A stretch of 64,000 nucleotides of DNA from Bacillus oleivorans (GTDB lineage: Bacteria > Bacillota > Bacilli > Bacillales > JC228): assembly GCF_900207585.1 (NCBI RefSeq), contig NZ_OAOP01000005.1, forward strand, positions 186,001-250,000, in the 5' to 3' direction. How positions within the stretch are numbered: position 1 is the stretch's first letter; each line of letters begins with the position of its first letter. A program made the position numbers and the translations under genes. The notes under the pieces were generated by a model. The model did no database searches. It was not told where the DNA came from and saw nothing but the letters and a program-made list of their open reading frames with translations. This document shows, piece after piece, positions 47,449 through 56,233 of this stretch.

Positions 47449-48222
47449 ATGAGCTTGTTACAGTGGGAAAGGAACGAATATATTGTAACCGCTACCATTG
47501 ATCGTCCGCCAGCCAATGCACTCTCTTCTGATTTAATTCGCGAAATATCCTGTCTATTAGATGAGTTAGAGCAGGATGACTCAGTTCGTGTCATCGTATT
47601 AAAAGGGGAAGGCAGATTTTTTTCGGCAGGCGCAGATATAAAGGAATTTACTTCGATCCCTTCCGGTAAGGAGTTTAGCAAATTAGCAAAATATGGCCAA
47701 GATGTTTTTAACCGAATTGAAACATTTCCAAAGCCAATTGTTGCTGCTATTCATGGAGCAGCATTAGGGGGCGGTCTTGAACTGGCCATGGCCTGTCATA
47801 TTCGATTCGTATCAGACAATGCCAAACTAGGGCTGCCTGAGCTTCAGTTAGGATTAATCCCAGGGTTCAGCGGGACACAGCGGCTGCCAAAACTTGTAGG
47901 AGAGGCAAAAGCCCTAGAAATGCTATTCTCAAGTGAACCAATCTCTGGAAGTGATGCAGTAAAATTGGGGCTGGCAAACCAAGCATTTCCCGAGGAGGAG
48001 CTTTTTGAAGAAACTATGAAACTAGCAAAAAAAGTCGCTCAAAAAAGCCCTATTACAGTAAAAGCAGTATTATCACTCATGTCCTATACCCGAAATAGCC
48101 AACAGTCTGAAGGGTCTGACCGTGAAGCAGGCTATTTTGGAACAGTTTTTGAATCTGAGGATGCCAAGGAAGGAATTCAAGCCTTTTTGGAAAAAAGGAA
48201 ACCAGAGTTTAAAGGAAAATAG
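47449..48222 (+). CDS. fadB: enoyl-CoA hydratase
   Basis: Crotonase-fold enzyme hydrating trans-2-enoyl-CoA in beta-oxidation. The 257-residue protein has the oxyanion-hole segments FSAGADIKEF (about 62-71) and HGAALGGGLELAMACH (about 102-117), and the two-Glu region (LPELQLGLIPGFSGTQRLP) expected of active hydratases. AAAGGGG precedes the ATG. It is 42 bp after fadR and 75 bp before etfB, with no terminator between. Confidence 0.93.
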   Translation: MSLLQWERNEYIVTATIDRPPANALSSDLIREISCLLDELEQDDSVRVIVLKGEGRFFSAGADIKEFTSIPSGKEFSKLAKYGQDVFNRIETFPKPIVAAIHGAALGGGLELAMACHIRFVSDNAKLGLPELQLGLIPGFSGTQRLPKLVGEAKALEMLFSSEPISGSDAVKLGLANQAFPEEELFEETMKLAKKVAQKSPITVKAVLSLMSYTRNSQQSEGSDREAGYFGTVFESEDAKEGIQAFLEKRKPEFKGK

Positions 48223-48296
48223 CAGAGGGTATCGAATAGTATATTTAATGGAATTTTCAATTAACGAATAATTGTTTGGATTGGGAGGGTTCAACT

Positions 48297-49070
48297 ATGA
48301 ACATATACGTACTATTGAAGCGAACGTTTGATACGGAAGAGAAAATCACCTTATCCAACGGGAAAATTCAAGAAGATGGCGCTGAATTTATCATTAATCC
48401 ATATGATGAATATGCCGTAGAAGAAGCAATTCAGGTAAGAGATAAGCACGGCGGTGAAGTAACTGTTATTACAGTTGGGGGCGAAGATGCTGCTGAGCAG
48501 CTTCGTAAGGCATTGGCAATGGGGGCAGACAAAGCGGTTTTAATTAATACAGAAGATGATTTGGAAGCATCAGATCAATTTACAACTGCCCAAATTCTAG
48601 CTCATTATTTGAAAGATAAAAATCCAGATCTTATTCTGGCTGGGAATGTTGCAATTGATGGAGGAAGCGGACAAGTCGGTCCAAGAGTGGCTGATTTGCT
48701 TGGTATTCCATCGGTAACAACTATCACAAATTTAGAAATTGACGGAAGTGTTGCGAAAATTACACGGGATGTTGAAGGGGATTCTGAGGTGCTGGAAGTG
48801 AGCCTCCCTCTACTAGTGACAGCTCAACAGGGATTAAATGAGCCTCGTTATCCATCTTTACCAGGAATCATGAAGGCGAAGAAAAAACCTTTGGAAGAAC
48901 TCGAACTGGATGATTTAGATTTGGAAGAAGACGATGTGGCACCTAAAACGAAAACGATTGAAATATTCTTACCTCCTAAAAAGGATGCTGGAAAAATTTT
49001 GGATGGCGAGCTTGAGGATCAAGTCAAAGAGCTTGTCCAGCTGCTTAGAACAGAAGCGAAAGTAATTTAG
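48297..49070 (+). CDS. etfB: electron transfer flavoprotein beta subunit
   Basis: AMP-binding subunit of the ETF heterodimer, which takes electrons from acyl-CoA dehydrogenases. The 257-residue protein begins MNIYVLLKRTFDTEEKI. It contains NPYDEYAVEEAI and the ETF beta signature region (VTAQQGLNEPRYPSLPGIMKAKKK, within about 175-200). An in-frame ATG at 48276 is upstream of GGGAGGG; the ATG at 48297 follows it. Translationally close to etfA. Confidence 0.94.
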   Translation: MNIYVLLKRTFDTEEKITLSNGKIQEDGAEFIINPYDEYAVEEAIQVRDKHGGEVTVITVGGEDAAEQLRKALAMGADKAVLINTEDDLEASDQFTTAQILAHYLKDKNPDLILAGNVAIDGGSGQVGPRVADLLGIPSVTTITNLEIDGSVAKITRDVEGDSEVLEVSLPLLVTAQQGLNEPRYPSLPGIMKAKKKPLEELELDDLDLEEDDVAPKTKTIEIFLPPKKDAGKILDGELEDQVKELVQLLRTEAKVI

Positions 49071-49097
49071 GAAAAGAACAACTGGGAGGGTCAAATC

Positions 49098-50075
49098 ATG
49101 GCAAAAAAGGTATTGGTACTTGGGGAAGTTAAAGATGGTTCACTTCGAAATGTTTCTTTTGAAGCGATTGCTGCTGCCAAAACGATTGCAGGCGGAGGAG
49201 AAGTAGTCGGAGTTTTATTTGGAAGCTCTGTAAGCGCTTTTGGAAATGAGCTCATTCAATATGGAGCCGACCGCGTAGTGGCAGTCGAACATGAAAATCT
49301 TGCTTCTTATACATCAGATGGCTTTAGTCAGGCGTTTATGGCTGTTTATGAGCAAGAGAAACCAGAAGGAATTGTCTTTGGCCATACAGCTTTAGGAAAA
49401 GACTTATCTCCGCGAATCGCGAGCAAACTGCAAAATGGTTTGATTTCTGATGTAACAGCGATAGACGAGGCTGGAGGTAATCTAATATTTACTCGCCCAA
49501 TATACTCGGGTAAAGCGTTTGAGAAAAAAATCATTACAGATGGAATCGTATTTATTACAATTCGTCCAAACAATATCGATGCTCTAGCGAAAGATGAATC
49601 CAGAGCAGGTGATGTCAGTACGTTATCTGTTGATATTAAGGATTTAAGAGCAATTATTAAAGAAGTAGTCCGAAAAGCAAGTGAAGGTGTCGATCTTTCA
49701 GAAGCCAAAGTGATTATTGCTGGGGGACGCGGTGTTAAAAGTAAAGAAGGCTTTGAGCCATTAAAGGAATTAGCCAATGTTTTAGGCGGAGCCGTTGGTG
49801 CTTCCCGGGGAGCCTGCGATGCAGACTACTGTGATTATTCACTGCAAATCGGGCAAACGGGTAAAGTAGTTACACCAGATTTATATATTGCCTGCGGCAT
49901 TTCAGGCGCGATTCAGCACTTAGCAGGAATGTCTAACTCAAAAGTCATTGTCGCCATTAATAAAGATCCTGAAGCTAATATTTTTAAAGTAGCTGATTAT
50001 GGAATCGTCGGCGATCTCTTTGAAGTCGTTCCGATGCTAACAGAGGAATTCAAGAAACTAAAAATTAATGCCTAA
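49098..50075 (+). CDS. etfA: electron transfer flavoprotein alpha subunit
   Basis: FAD-binding subunit of ETF. The 325-residue protein has an N-terminal nucleotide-binding-like domain and the C-terminal FAD domain with GGRGVKSKEGFEPLKELA, GASRGACDADY, QIGQTGKVVTPDLYIACGISGAIQH and NKDPEANIFKVADYGIVGD, all typical. GGGAGGG precedes the ATG, 28 bp after etfB. Last gene of the fadR operon; a terminator follows. Confidence 0.95.
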   Translation: MAKKVLVLGEVKDGSLRNVSFEAIAAAKTIAGGGEVVGVLFGSSVSAFGNELIQYGADRVVAVEHENLASYTSDGFSQAFMAVYEQEKPEGIVFGHTALGKDLSPRIASKLQNGLISDVTAIDEAGGNLIFTRPIYSGKAFEKKIITDGIVFITIRPNNIDALAKDESRAGDVSTLSVDIKDLRAIIKEVVRKASEGVDLSEAKVIIAGGRGVKSKEGFEPLKELANVLGGAVGASRGACDADYCDYSLQIGQTGKVVTPDLYIACGISGAIQHLAGMSNSKVIVAINKDPEANIFKVADYGIVGDLFEVVPMLTEEFKKLKINA

Positions 50076-50080
50076 TTGGA

Positions 50081-50110
50081 GAAGGCTCTTTTTGGGAGCT
50101 TTCTTTTTTT
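50081..50110 (+). terminator. intrinsic terminator after etfA
   Basis: GAAGGCTC pairs with GAGCTTTC (one G-U), followed by TTTTTTT. Confidence 0.8.
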
Positions 50111-50325
50111 GTTTCAGATTAAATGCAAGCAATTAACTCGACTTAAATGGAAACATCTACTATCATGTAGGTAGAACGGCTTTAATCAAACTGTTCATCA
50201 TTTGTATATCAGCCTATCTATAGGGGAATCTATGAATGATGCCGATAAGCAAATCGTTCGCTTTCCCTTTTACAACATGATATACTCCCTTTACAAAACG
50301 CTTCTTACTATAGGAGGAATGGAAG

Positions 50326-50640
50326 ATGGCAATTTCACATGTAAGTGATCAAGACTTTAAACAACAAACAGCTGAAGGTGTCGTATTAGCTGATTTCTGG
50401 GCACCATGGTGTGGACCGTGTAAAATGATTGCCCCAGTCTTAGAAGAACTAGATTCTGAAATGGGCGACCAAGTCAAAATTGTTAAGCTTGATGTTGATG
50501 AAAACCAAGAAACAGCAGGAGCTTTTGGTGTTATGAGTATCCCGACTTTAATCGTCTTTAAAGACGGTCAAGTTGTTGACAAAGTTGTTGGTTACCAACC
50601 AAAAGAAGCCCTCCAAGAACTATTAAGCAAACACGTATAA
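50326..50640 (+). CDS. trxA: thioredoxin
   Basis: General disulfide reductase of the cytosol. The 104-residue protein carries the active site WCGPC in [11 protein letters not shown] (about residues 24-34), the cis-proline segment [11 protein letters not shown] and the C-terminal helix. TAGGAGGA precedes the ATG. The 250-bp upstream gap holds possible promoter hexamers (TATACT at 50281) but no convincing sigma-B site. A strong terminator follows. Confidence 0.97.
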   Translation: MAISHVSDQDFKQQTAEGVVLADFWAPWCGPCKMIAPVLEELDSEMGDQVKIVKLDVDENQETAGAFGVMSIPTLIVFKDGQVVDKVVGYQPKEALQELLSKHV

Positions 50641-50657
50641 AGCACTTATTTTCTAAG

Positions 50658-50682
50658 CTGCCGGAATATCCGGCAGTTTTTT
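50658..50682 (+). terminator. intrinsic terminator after trxA
   Basis: CTGCCGG, AATAT and CCGGCAG are followed by TTTTTT. Confidence 0.93.
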
Positions 50683-50747
50683 CATTTACGGACAATAGGC
50701 GGTAATTGGACGGACTGCAACCGTAACAATACCAGGCAAAACTCATC

Positions 50748-50783
50748 AAAAAAACGTCGCTCTTACTTGTTGATAAGAGCGAC
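50748..50783 (-). terminator. minus-strand intrinsic terminator facing trxA
   Basis: GTCGCTCTTA and TAAGAGCGAC are perfect 10-bp arms (50756-50765 with 50774-50783). On the minus strand they are followed by ACGTTTTTTTG-type sequence. It probably ends the transcript of the D,D-carboxypeptidase gene after it passes through repeat copy 3. Confidence 0.75.
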
Positions 50784-50860
50784 TGCCAATAATTATTCAC
50801 TTAATCTGGGTTTATCAACTCAACTTTCTCAGCGAGTATTATGCTTTGCAGATTGCTAAA

Positions 50861-51035
50861 GGACATAGGATCCGTTATCTGTGACAAAATCAGCGATTTT
50901 TAGAATTAGCGGACACTGGTTCCTTTATTAAGGGAAAAACATGCAATTTTTGATTGATTCACTGCAAATAAAGGAACGTATGTCCTATAATTTCCTAAAA
51001 CGAGCATTTTTGTGAAAATAAAGGATCGTATGTCC
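50861..51035. repeat. four-unit palindromic repeat element, copy 3 (+ + - -)
   Basis: Units: GGACATAGGATCCGTTAT at 50861 (+), GGACACTGGTTCCTTTAT at 50911 (+), ATAAAGGAACGTATGTCC at 50968 (-), ATAAAGGATCGTATGTCC at 51018 (-). Steps are 50, 57 and 50 bp, identical to copy 2. It lies in the trxA-carboxypeptidase gap, inside the predicted 3' untranslated region of the minus-strand gene. Other copies are at 19629-19804 and 28873-29090. Confidence 0.88.
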
Positions 51036-51144
51036 GTAAAAAAAGGAAATCATTAAGACAAATCCATATGAGCTCGCGGGTATCCTTGCCGAATTCACCC
51101 TGTGAGGGTCAAATTAATTATCAAAACAAACGGTTATACCTAGC

Positions 51145-52083
51145 CTATACCCCTTGTTTCTGCCCAACATATTCTTCTAAAGTAAGCTTGTTTTCGAAGA
51201 TTTCTGTTGCCATTTCAGTTCCGACATAACGGAAATGCCAAGGTTCATATTGATAACCGGTAATGCTTTCTTTTCCAAGCGGATAGCGAAGGATAAACCC
51301 AAATTTGTGCGCGTTATTCGCTAGCCATTTTCCTTCAGGCTTTTCACCGAATTCCTCAGTAAGAATATAGTTTACGCTCGCGGCTGTAATATCCATAGCT
51401 AACCCTGTTTGGTGTTCACTTGTGCCAGGGTAGGCAACGGCCATGCTGGCTTTTTCATATCCAACCTGTTTTACTTCATTCTCAAATAAAACAGTTTGAG
51501 TTTCAAAGGATCTAAATCCAGATGCGGCTAAAAGAGTGATTTCCTCTTTTTTGGCTTGAGCAAACATATTTTCGAGGGCACGTGCCGCTTCTTCCCGCAG
51601 CAATGCTTTTTCTAACTGTTGATTTCCAAAGACAAAAGCAACACTTGGTCTCGCTAAATCGGCTGGTCTGTAACTATCTGGAAGTTTAAAAGACTTATTA
51701 ACCATAACGGTAATAGCAGTTGGATTGGCAACTGTCGGAATTGAAGGCTCCTGATTTTCTGATTCCGGATTATTTTTTTCCGGTTCAGCTGGAGGAGTTA
51801 CAGTTTCTGGTTTATCGCTCGCTTCCTCTTCGTCTTGAGGATTACCTTCTTCATTGGTATCTTGATTGGCTGAATTTTTATCTGTATTTTCTTCAGCCGG
51901 AGGTTGATTCTCTTCATCCTGGTTCTGTTCTAGAGGCAATCCGGGCTCTTCAATCACTTCAGTATTTTCAGCAGGCGGTTCAATCACCTGATCAGCTGGT
52001 GTTTTCTCAGATGCTTCCTGTCCTGAAATTCCGCATCCGCTGAGAATAAAACAGATATAAGGAATAGTCCACTTGTTTTTCAT
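51145..52083 (-). CDS. D-alanyl-D-alanine carboxypeptidase lipoprotein (VanY/LdcB, M15B)
   Basis: Cell-wall peptidase trimming stem peptides. The 312-residue precursor has a lipobox LSGC at residues 14-17 (lipid anchor on the outer membrane face), a long acidic Pro/Glu/Asn-rich linker (about 20-115), and an M15B zinc peptidase domain: SGFRS, then SEHQTGLAMDI (zinc His and Asp), and EPWHFRYVG (catalytic Glu and third zinc ligand). Related to YodJ/LdcB. ATG at 52083 follows AAAGGGG. It is inserted between trxA and uvrC and runs against them. Confidence 0.9.
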   Translation of the reverse strand: MKNKWTIPYICFILSGCGISGQEASEKTPADQVIEPPAENTEVIEEPGLPLEQNQDEENQPPAEENTDKNSANQDTNEEGNPQDEEEASDKPETVTPPAEPEKNNPESENQEPSIPTVANPTAITVMVNKSFKLPDSYRPADLARPSVAFVFGNQQLEKALLREEAARALENMFAQAKKEEITLLAASGFRSFETQTVLFENEVKQVGYEKASMAVAYPGTSEHQTGLAMDITAASVNYILTEEFGEKPEGKWLANNAHKFGFILRYPLGKESITGYQYEPWHFRYVGTEMATEIFENKLTLEEYVGQKQGV

Positions 52084-52242
52084 TGCTGTTCCCCTTTTTA
52101 ATATTTTCCTAGTTCAGTTATAAGACGATTTCCCTGTCAAAAAGTTACAGTGCGCCATGTCATTAAGCGAAAACTCTAGTATCGTAAATCCGTTAGAGTT
52201 GATGTAAAATAAAGGGCAGTAAGTTGAAAAAGGGTGAAGACT

Positions 52243-54018
52243 ATGACTTCATTACAAATCCAGCATAAATTATCACTTTTGCCTGCACAGCCAGGCTGTT
52301 ACTTAATGAAAGACCGTCAGGGTACGGTTATTTATGTTGGAAAAGCTAAACTTTTAAAAAATAGGGTTCGTTCTTATTTTACCGGATCGCACGACGGAAA
52401 AACACAACGACTTGTAAGTGAGATTGAGGATTTTGAATATATTGTCACATCTTCTAATATCGAAGCTCTTATTTTAGAGCTGAACTTAATTAAAAAATAT
52501 AACCCTAAATATAATGTGATGCTGCGCGATGACAAAAGCTATCCATTTATTAAGCTGACAGCAGAACGGCATCCAAGACTTATAACTACTCGTAAAGTTA
52601 AAAAGGATAAGGGAAAGTACTTTGGCCCCTACCCAAACGTTCAGGCTGCTAATGAAACGAAACGATTGCTAGACAGACTGTATCCGCTTCGCAAATGCTC
52701 TACTCTCCCAGATCGAGTATGTCTTTATTATCATTTAGGCCAATGCCTAGCCCCTTGTGTAAATGAGGTTAGCCAGCAAACCTACAAAGAAATGACAGAG
52801 GAAATCACAAAATTTCTAAACGGCGGCTATAAGGATATTAAAAAGAAGCTAGAGGCAAAAATGCTAGAGGCTTCTGAAAATCTTGATTTTGAAAGAGCAA
52901 AGGAATTTAGGGATCAGATTATTCATATTGAAACAACGATGGAAAAGCAAAAAATCACCTCAACCGATTTTACCGATCGGGATGTGTTTGGATATGCTGT
53001 TGATAAAGGCTGGATGTGTGTGCAAGTCTTTTTTGTCCGGCAGGGAAAGCTAATCGAAAGAGATGTATCCATGTTTCCGATTTATGATGAACCTGAAGAG
53101 GAAATCCTTACGTTTCTTGGCCAGTTTTATGAAAAAGAGAATCACTTTAAGCCAAAAGAGATCTTGCTTCCGCCTGAATTAGATGCGGTGTTAGCTGGAC
53201 AATTGTTAGAAGTCAAAGTTGTTCAGCCGCAAAGGGGTCAGAAAAAAGAATTGGTCCAGCTAGCAGCGAAAAATGCTTCGATTGCTCTAAAAGAAAAGTT
53301 TGCTTTAATCGAAAAAAATGAAGAAAGAACAGTTAAGGCAGTCGAAAATTTAGGAAAAGTGATGAATATCTATACTCCTCACCGAATTGAGGCCTTTGAT
53401 AACTCTAATATTCAAGGGACGAACCCCGTATCTGCGATGGTTGTATTTATTGATGGCAGGCCAGAGAAAAGGGAATACCGGAAATATAAGATTAAAACCG
53501 TCGAAGGACCGGACGATTATAATACAATGCGGGAAGTAATCCGGCGTCGTTATACACGTGTTTTAAAAGAGGAATTGCCTCTCCCTGATCTTATTATTAT
53601 TGACGGCGGGAAGGGGCAAATTGAAGCGGCAAAGGATGTTCTTGAAAATGAATTGAACCTTTTTGTTCCGGTAGCCGGACTTTCGAAAGATGAGAAACAT
53701 AAAACATCCCAGCTGCTTTATGGAAACCCATTGCAAAAAGTAGAGCTCTCTCATAATTCACAGGAATTTTATTTGCTGCAGCGCATTCAGGATGAAGTTC
53801 ACCGGTTTGCGATTACGTTCCACCGCGAGCAGAGAGGAAAACATGCCTTTCAATCTGCCCTCGATGATATTCCTGGTGTAGGTGAAAAGCGAAAGAAAAT
53901 GCTGTTAAAACATTTTGGGTCTGTTAAAAAAATTGGAGAAGCTACTATAGAGGAACTGCATGAAATTGGAATTCCGATCCAAGTGGCAGAAGCCCTTTTA
54001 GAAAAATTAAAACAATAG
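52243..54018 (+). CDS. uvrC: excinuclease ABC subunit C
   Basis: Makes both incisions in nucleotide excision repair. The 591-residue protein has a GIY-YIG domain ([25 protein letters not shown] region, about 13-40), a UVR motif that binds UvrB (about 195-230, [20 protein letters not shown] region), an RNase H-like endonuclease half ([26 protein letters not shown]) and two C-terminal helix-hairpin-helix motifs ([13 protein letters not shown]). An in-frame GTG at 52234 lies in the AAAGGGTGA site; the ATG at 52243 is used. Confidence 0.95.
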   Translation: MTSLQIQHKLSLLPAQPGCYLMKDRQGTVIYVGKAKLLKNRVRSYFTGSHDGKTQRLVSEIEDFEYIVTSSNIEALILELNLIKKYNPKYNVMLRDDKSYPFIKLTAERHPRLITTRKVKKDKGKYFGPYPNVQAANETKRLLDRLYPLRKCSTLPDRVCLYYHLGQCLAPCVNEVSQQTYKEMTEEITKFLNGGYKDIKKKLEAKMLEASENLDFERAKEFRDQIIHIETTMEKQKITSTDFTDRDVFGYAVDKGWMCVQVFFVRQGKLIERDVSMFPIYDEPEEEILTFLGQFYEKENHFKPKEILLPPELDAVLAGQLLEVKVVQPQRGQKKELVQLAAKNASIALKEKFALIEKNEERTVKAVENLGKVMNIYTPHRIEAFDNSNIQGTNPVSAMVVFIDGRPEKREYRKYKIKTVEGPDDYNTMREVIRRRYTRVLKEELPLPDLIIIDGGKGQIEAAKDVLENELNLFVPVAGLSKDEKHKTSQLLYGNPLQKVELSHNSQEFYLLQRIQDEVHRFAITFHREQRGKHAFQSALDDIPGVGEKRKKMLLKHFGSVKKIGEATIEELHEIGIPIQVAEALLEKLKQ

Positions 54019-54022
54019 GTTG

Positions 54023-54049
54023 TTGACTCGCATTCTTCTGTGGTAGAAT
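54023..54049 (+). promoter_or_regulatory. sigma-A promoter of lysC
   Basis: TTGACT and TAGAAT are separated by 15 bp (16 if the -35 is read as GTTGAC). It lies just before the lysine riboswitch. Confidence 0.55.
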
Positions 54050-54079
54050 GAGAGGCAAAGTTTCATACTTTTATCCAGT

Positions 54080-54322
54080 AAAGTGATGATAGAGGTGCGA
54101 ATTTCAAAAGTAAAAACGCCTGAGAGGGATGAGCCTCTGTGATGGGTTTTGAAAGGGACGTTCGCCGAAGTGGAAAATGGCTCATACCGTTTTCCGCTGG
54201 TTCTGTGTTGAACAAATACAGGACTGTCAAGATCAGTAAATCTTGGAGTGCTATCTCACATTGTGTGTGGTTTTACATGGCCTAAATCCCGGACAATGAG
54301 AGAATCCTCATTGTCCTTTTTT
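54080..54322 (+). promoter_or_regulatory. lysine riboswitch (L-box) with terminator
   Basis: Aptamer landmarks in order: AGAGGTGCGA (54091-54100), TTCAAAAGTAAA, GAAAGGG, CGCCGAAG, ACTGTCA and GGAGTGCTATC (54245-54255), which closes P1. The terminator is GGACAATGAG/CTCATTGTCC (54291-54316) followed by six T. High lysine would end transcription before lysC. A 63-codon open frame across the terminator is an artefact. Between 54323 and 54455 I see nothing beyond a plain leader. Confidence 0.95.
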
Positions 54323-54472
54323 GATTTAAAGAGGGATAACTGGCTGTTCATTGGTATTGTAAAGTCAACTCATGTGTTGTGTGATAGTTGGACCCTTGGA
54401 TTATTTCAGAATCGGAACACCTCTTCGTCATCCAATTAGTTTTGTACACCTAAAAGAAAGGGAGATCAGGCA

Positions 54473-55708
54473 GTGGGACTAATCGTTCAGAAATTTGGCG
54501 GAACATCTGTTGCAACAACAGAAAGAATAAGAAATGTGGGACATCGTGTATTAGAAGAGGTAAATAAGGGTCATCAGGCTGTAGTCGTTGTATCAGCTAT
54601 GGGGAAAACAACTGACCAGCTCGTTAGCTTAGCAAACGATTTATCCGCATATCCTTCAAAACGGGAGATGGATATGCTATTAGCAACAGGTGAACAAGTG
54701 ACCATTTCCCTGCTATCGATTGCTCTGCAGGAGATGGGACATCAGGCTGTATCACTTACAGGCTGGCAAGCAGGTATTCAAACTGAAAAGGTGTTTTCAA
54801 ATGCTCGGATTACGGATATTGATGCTTCGAAAATTCAAAGTCTCTTAAACGAAAATCAAATCGTCATTGTCGCTGGATTCCAAGGGGTTTCGAGTGATGG
54901 TGAAATAACGACCCTAGGCAGGGGTGGCTCTGATACAACAGCTGTTGCATTGGCTGCTGCATTAGGAGCAGACCGATGTGATATTTACACGGACGTTACG
55001 GGCGTATACACTTCCGATCCCAGATATGTAAAGGACGCCCGTAAACTGGATCGTATTTCCTATGAAGAGATGCTCGAGCTCGCCCATTTGGGCGCGGGAG
55101 TTTTGCATCCTAGAGCAGTTGAATTTGCGAAAAACTATCAAATTCCGTTAGAGGTTCGTTCAAGTATGGAACGAGAAAGAGGAACAATCATTGAGGAGGA
55201 AGCTCAGATGGAGAATGGTTTAGTAGTACGGGGAGTGGCATTTGAAAAAAATGTGACGAGAATGACTCTCTTTGGATTAGATAATTCACATGCCACTTTA
55301 TCTAAGGTTTTTAGAAGCTTAGCGGAAAATCATATTAATGTTGATATTATTATTCAGGCCAATACAGGAGAAAAGAAGAGCAGTCTGTCCTTTACGATTC
55401 ATGATGAGGATGTTCAGAATACATTGTCTGTCCTGGAAAAATACAGCAATGAAATTGGGTTTGATAAGGTGGAATCAGAAACTGGATTGGCGAAGGTCTC
55501 TATTGTAGGGGCAGGAATGATTTCTAATCCGGGAGTAGCCGCTCGAATGTTTGAAGTCATTGAAGGTATTGATGCTGCGATCAAGATGGTTAGTACCTCA
55601 GAAATTAAAGTATCGGCTGTTATCGAACAGGAAAAAATGTTAGATGCGGCCAATGCGTTGCATGCAGCTTTTAAATTAGGTGAAGTTGCTGCTACATCCG
55701 TTAATTAA
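54473..55708 (+). CDS. lysC: aspartokinase II (lysine-sensitive), alpha subunit
   Basis: Phosphorylates aspartate, the first step towards lysine, threonine and methionine. The 411-residue protein has the kinase signature VQKFGGTSVA (about 4-13), the GRGGSDTTAVALAAAL segment, and two C-terminal ACT domains (about 265-405) that bind lysine. Start is GTG at 54473 after AAAGGGAGA. An internal start at 55208 probably makes the beta subunit (see separate entry). Transcription is controlled by the L-box. A terminator follows. Confidence 0.95.
   Translation: MGLIVQKFGGTSVATTERIRNVGHRVLEEVNKGHQAVVVVSAMGKTTDQLVSLANDLSAYPSKREMDMLLATGEQVTISLLSIALQEMGHQAVSLTGWQAGIQTEKVFSNARITDIDASKIQSLLNENQIVIVAGFQGVSSDGEITTLGRGGSDTTAVALAAALGADRCDIYTDVTGVYTSDPRYVKDARKLDRISYEEMLELAHLGAGVLHPRAVEFAKNYQIPLEVRSSMERERGTIIEEEAQMENGLVVRGVAFEKNVTRMTLFGLDNSHATLSKVFRSLAENHINVDIIIQANTGEKKSSLSFTIHDEDVQNTLSVLEKYSNEIGFDKVESETGLAKVSIVGAGMISNPGVAARMFEVIEGIDAAIKMVSTSEIKVSAVIEQEKMLDAANALHAAFKLGEVAATSVN
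55208..55708 (+). CDS. lysC: aspartokinase II beta subunit (internal in-frame start)
   Basis: Inside lysC, GAGGAGGA (55193-55200) lies 7 bp before an in-frame ATG at 55208 (MENGLVVRG...). B. subtilis aspartokinase II is known to be an alpha2-beta2 enzyme whose beta subunit starts at the equivalent Met (MEQNLIVRG). The beta product here would be 166 residues, mainly the two ACT domains. The strong internal ribosome site indicates the arrangement is conserved. Confidence 0.85.
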   Translation: MENGLVVRGVAFEKNVTRMTLFGLDNSHATLSKVFRSLAENHINVDIIIQANTGEKKSSLSFTIHDEDVQNTLSVLEKYSNEIGFDKVESETGLAKVSIVGAGMISNPGVAARMFEVIEGIDAAIKMVSTSEIKVSAVIEQEKMLDAANALHAAFKLGEVAATSVN

Positions 55709-55710
55709 AT

Positions 55711-55760
55711 AAAAAAGGGCTGTCCTGCCATAATGTGTGCTAGGACTGCCCTTTATTCTT
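55711..55760. terminator. terminator between lysC and yslB
   Basis: AAAGGGC-T-GTCCT pairs with AGGAC-T-GCCCTTT around a 15-base loop, with A and T runs on both sides. It serves the convergent lysC and yslB transcripts. Confidence 0.75.
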
Positions 55761-55792
55761 GCTTTTTGTGGGATAGTGACTGAAGTCTGCAG

Positions 55793-56233
55793 TTAAATTG
55801 AATCCTTTTGGTCCCATTGAACTGTAAAGATAACGATTTTTCCGCGTTTTTTTGTTTGAAACACGGACTCGCAAATCACCTGTTTTTGAGTCTGAATTTG
55901 TTCTGCAAGGAAACCAGCTTCCAAGAAGTAAGATGGTTCTGAATTAAGGTCAAACCTTAATGAGACAATTTCACCACTCAGCTGAAATTCCAGCTTTTCA
56001 CTTTTTTCCGAAAGAATAGTTAATGTGCCAAATCCTACTCTGTCAAAGAATAAGGCGATATCATCTATGGTTTGGCAGGGAAAGCTTCGTGCTAACTTCT
56101 TTCCGGACCAATATAAAACAGAGTCTGAATGATTACGTAATAGCTCTGGGATGACCCATTCTCTCATCAGCATAATGCTAGAGGCGGGAACATTCTGTTC
56201 AGCTATTTTTTCCAAAAATTGTATTTGCTCCAT
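55793..56233 (-). CDS. yslB: DUF2507 protein YslB
   Basis: A 146-residue cytosolic protein of the DUF2507 family, function unknown; the V4R-like fold is my impression only. SSIMLMREWVIPELL, SVLYWSGKKLARSFP and the C-terminal ESVFQTKKRGKIVIFTVQWD match B. subtilis YslB. AGAAGGGAT precedes the minus-strand ATG at 56233. It lies between lysC and the sdh operon as in B. subtilis, facing lysC. Confidence 0.88.
   Translation of the reverse strand: MEQIQFLEKIAEQNVPASSIMLMREWVIPELLRNHSDSVLYWSGKKLARSFPCQTIDDIALFFDRVGFGTLTILSEKSEKLEFQLSGEIVSLRFDLNSEPSYFLEAGFLAEQIQTQKQVICESVFQTKKRGKIVIFTVQWDQKDSI

Noticed and set aside
49346-49777. 143-codon minus-strand open frame inside etfA
   Set aside because: Antisense to a well-conserved gene, Ser/Pro-rich composition typical of a shadow frame, no ribosome site.
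50160-50325. Sigma-B promoter for trxA
   Set aside because: A GGGGAA-like -10 exists near 50222, but no GTTTAA-type -35 at the proper distance was found.
19629-51035. The 18-bp repeat units as insertion-sequence ends
   Set aside because: No transposase or remnant lies between or near the units, and no target-site duplication is visible; a non-autonomous element remains possible.
54248-54439. 63-codon open frame upstream of lysC as a leader peptide
   Set aside because: It crosses the riboswitch terminator hairpin, has no ribosome site and no lysine-codon run; the L-box fully explains the region.
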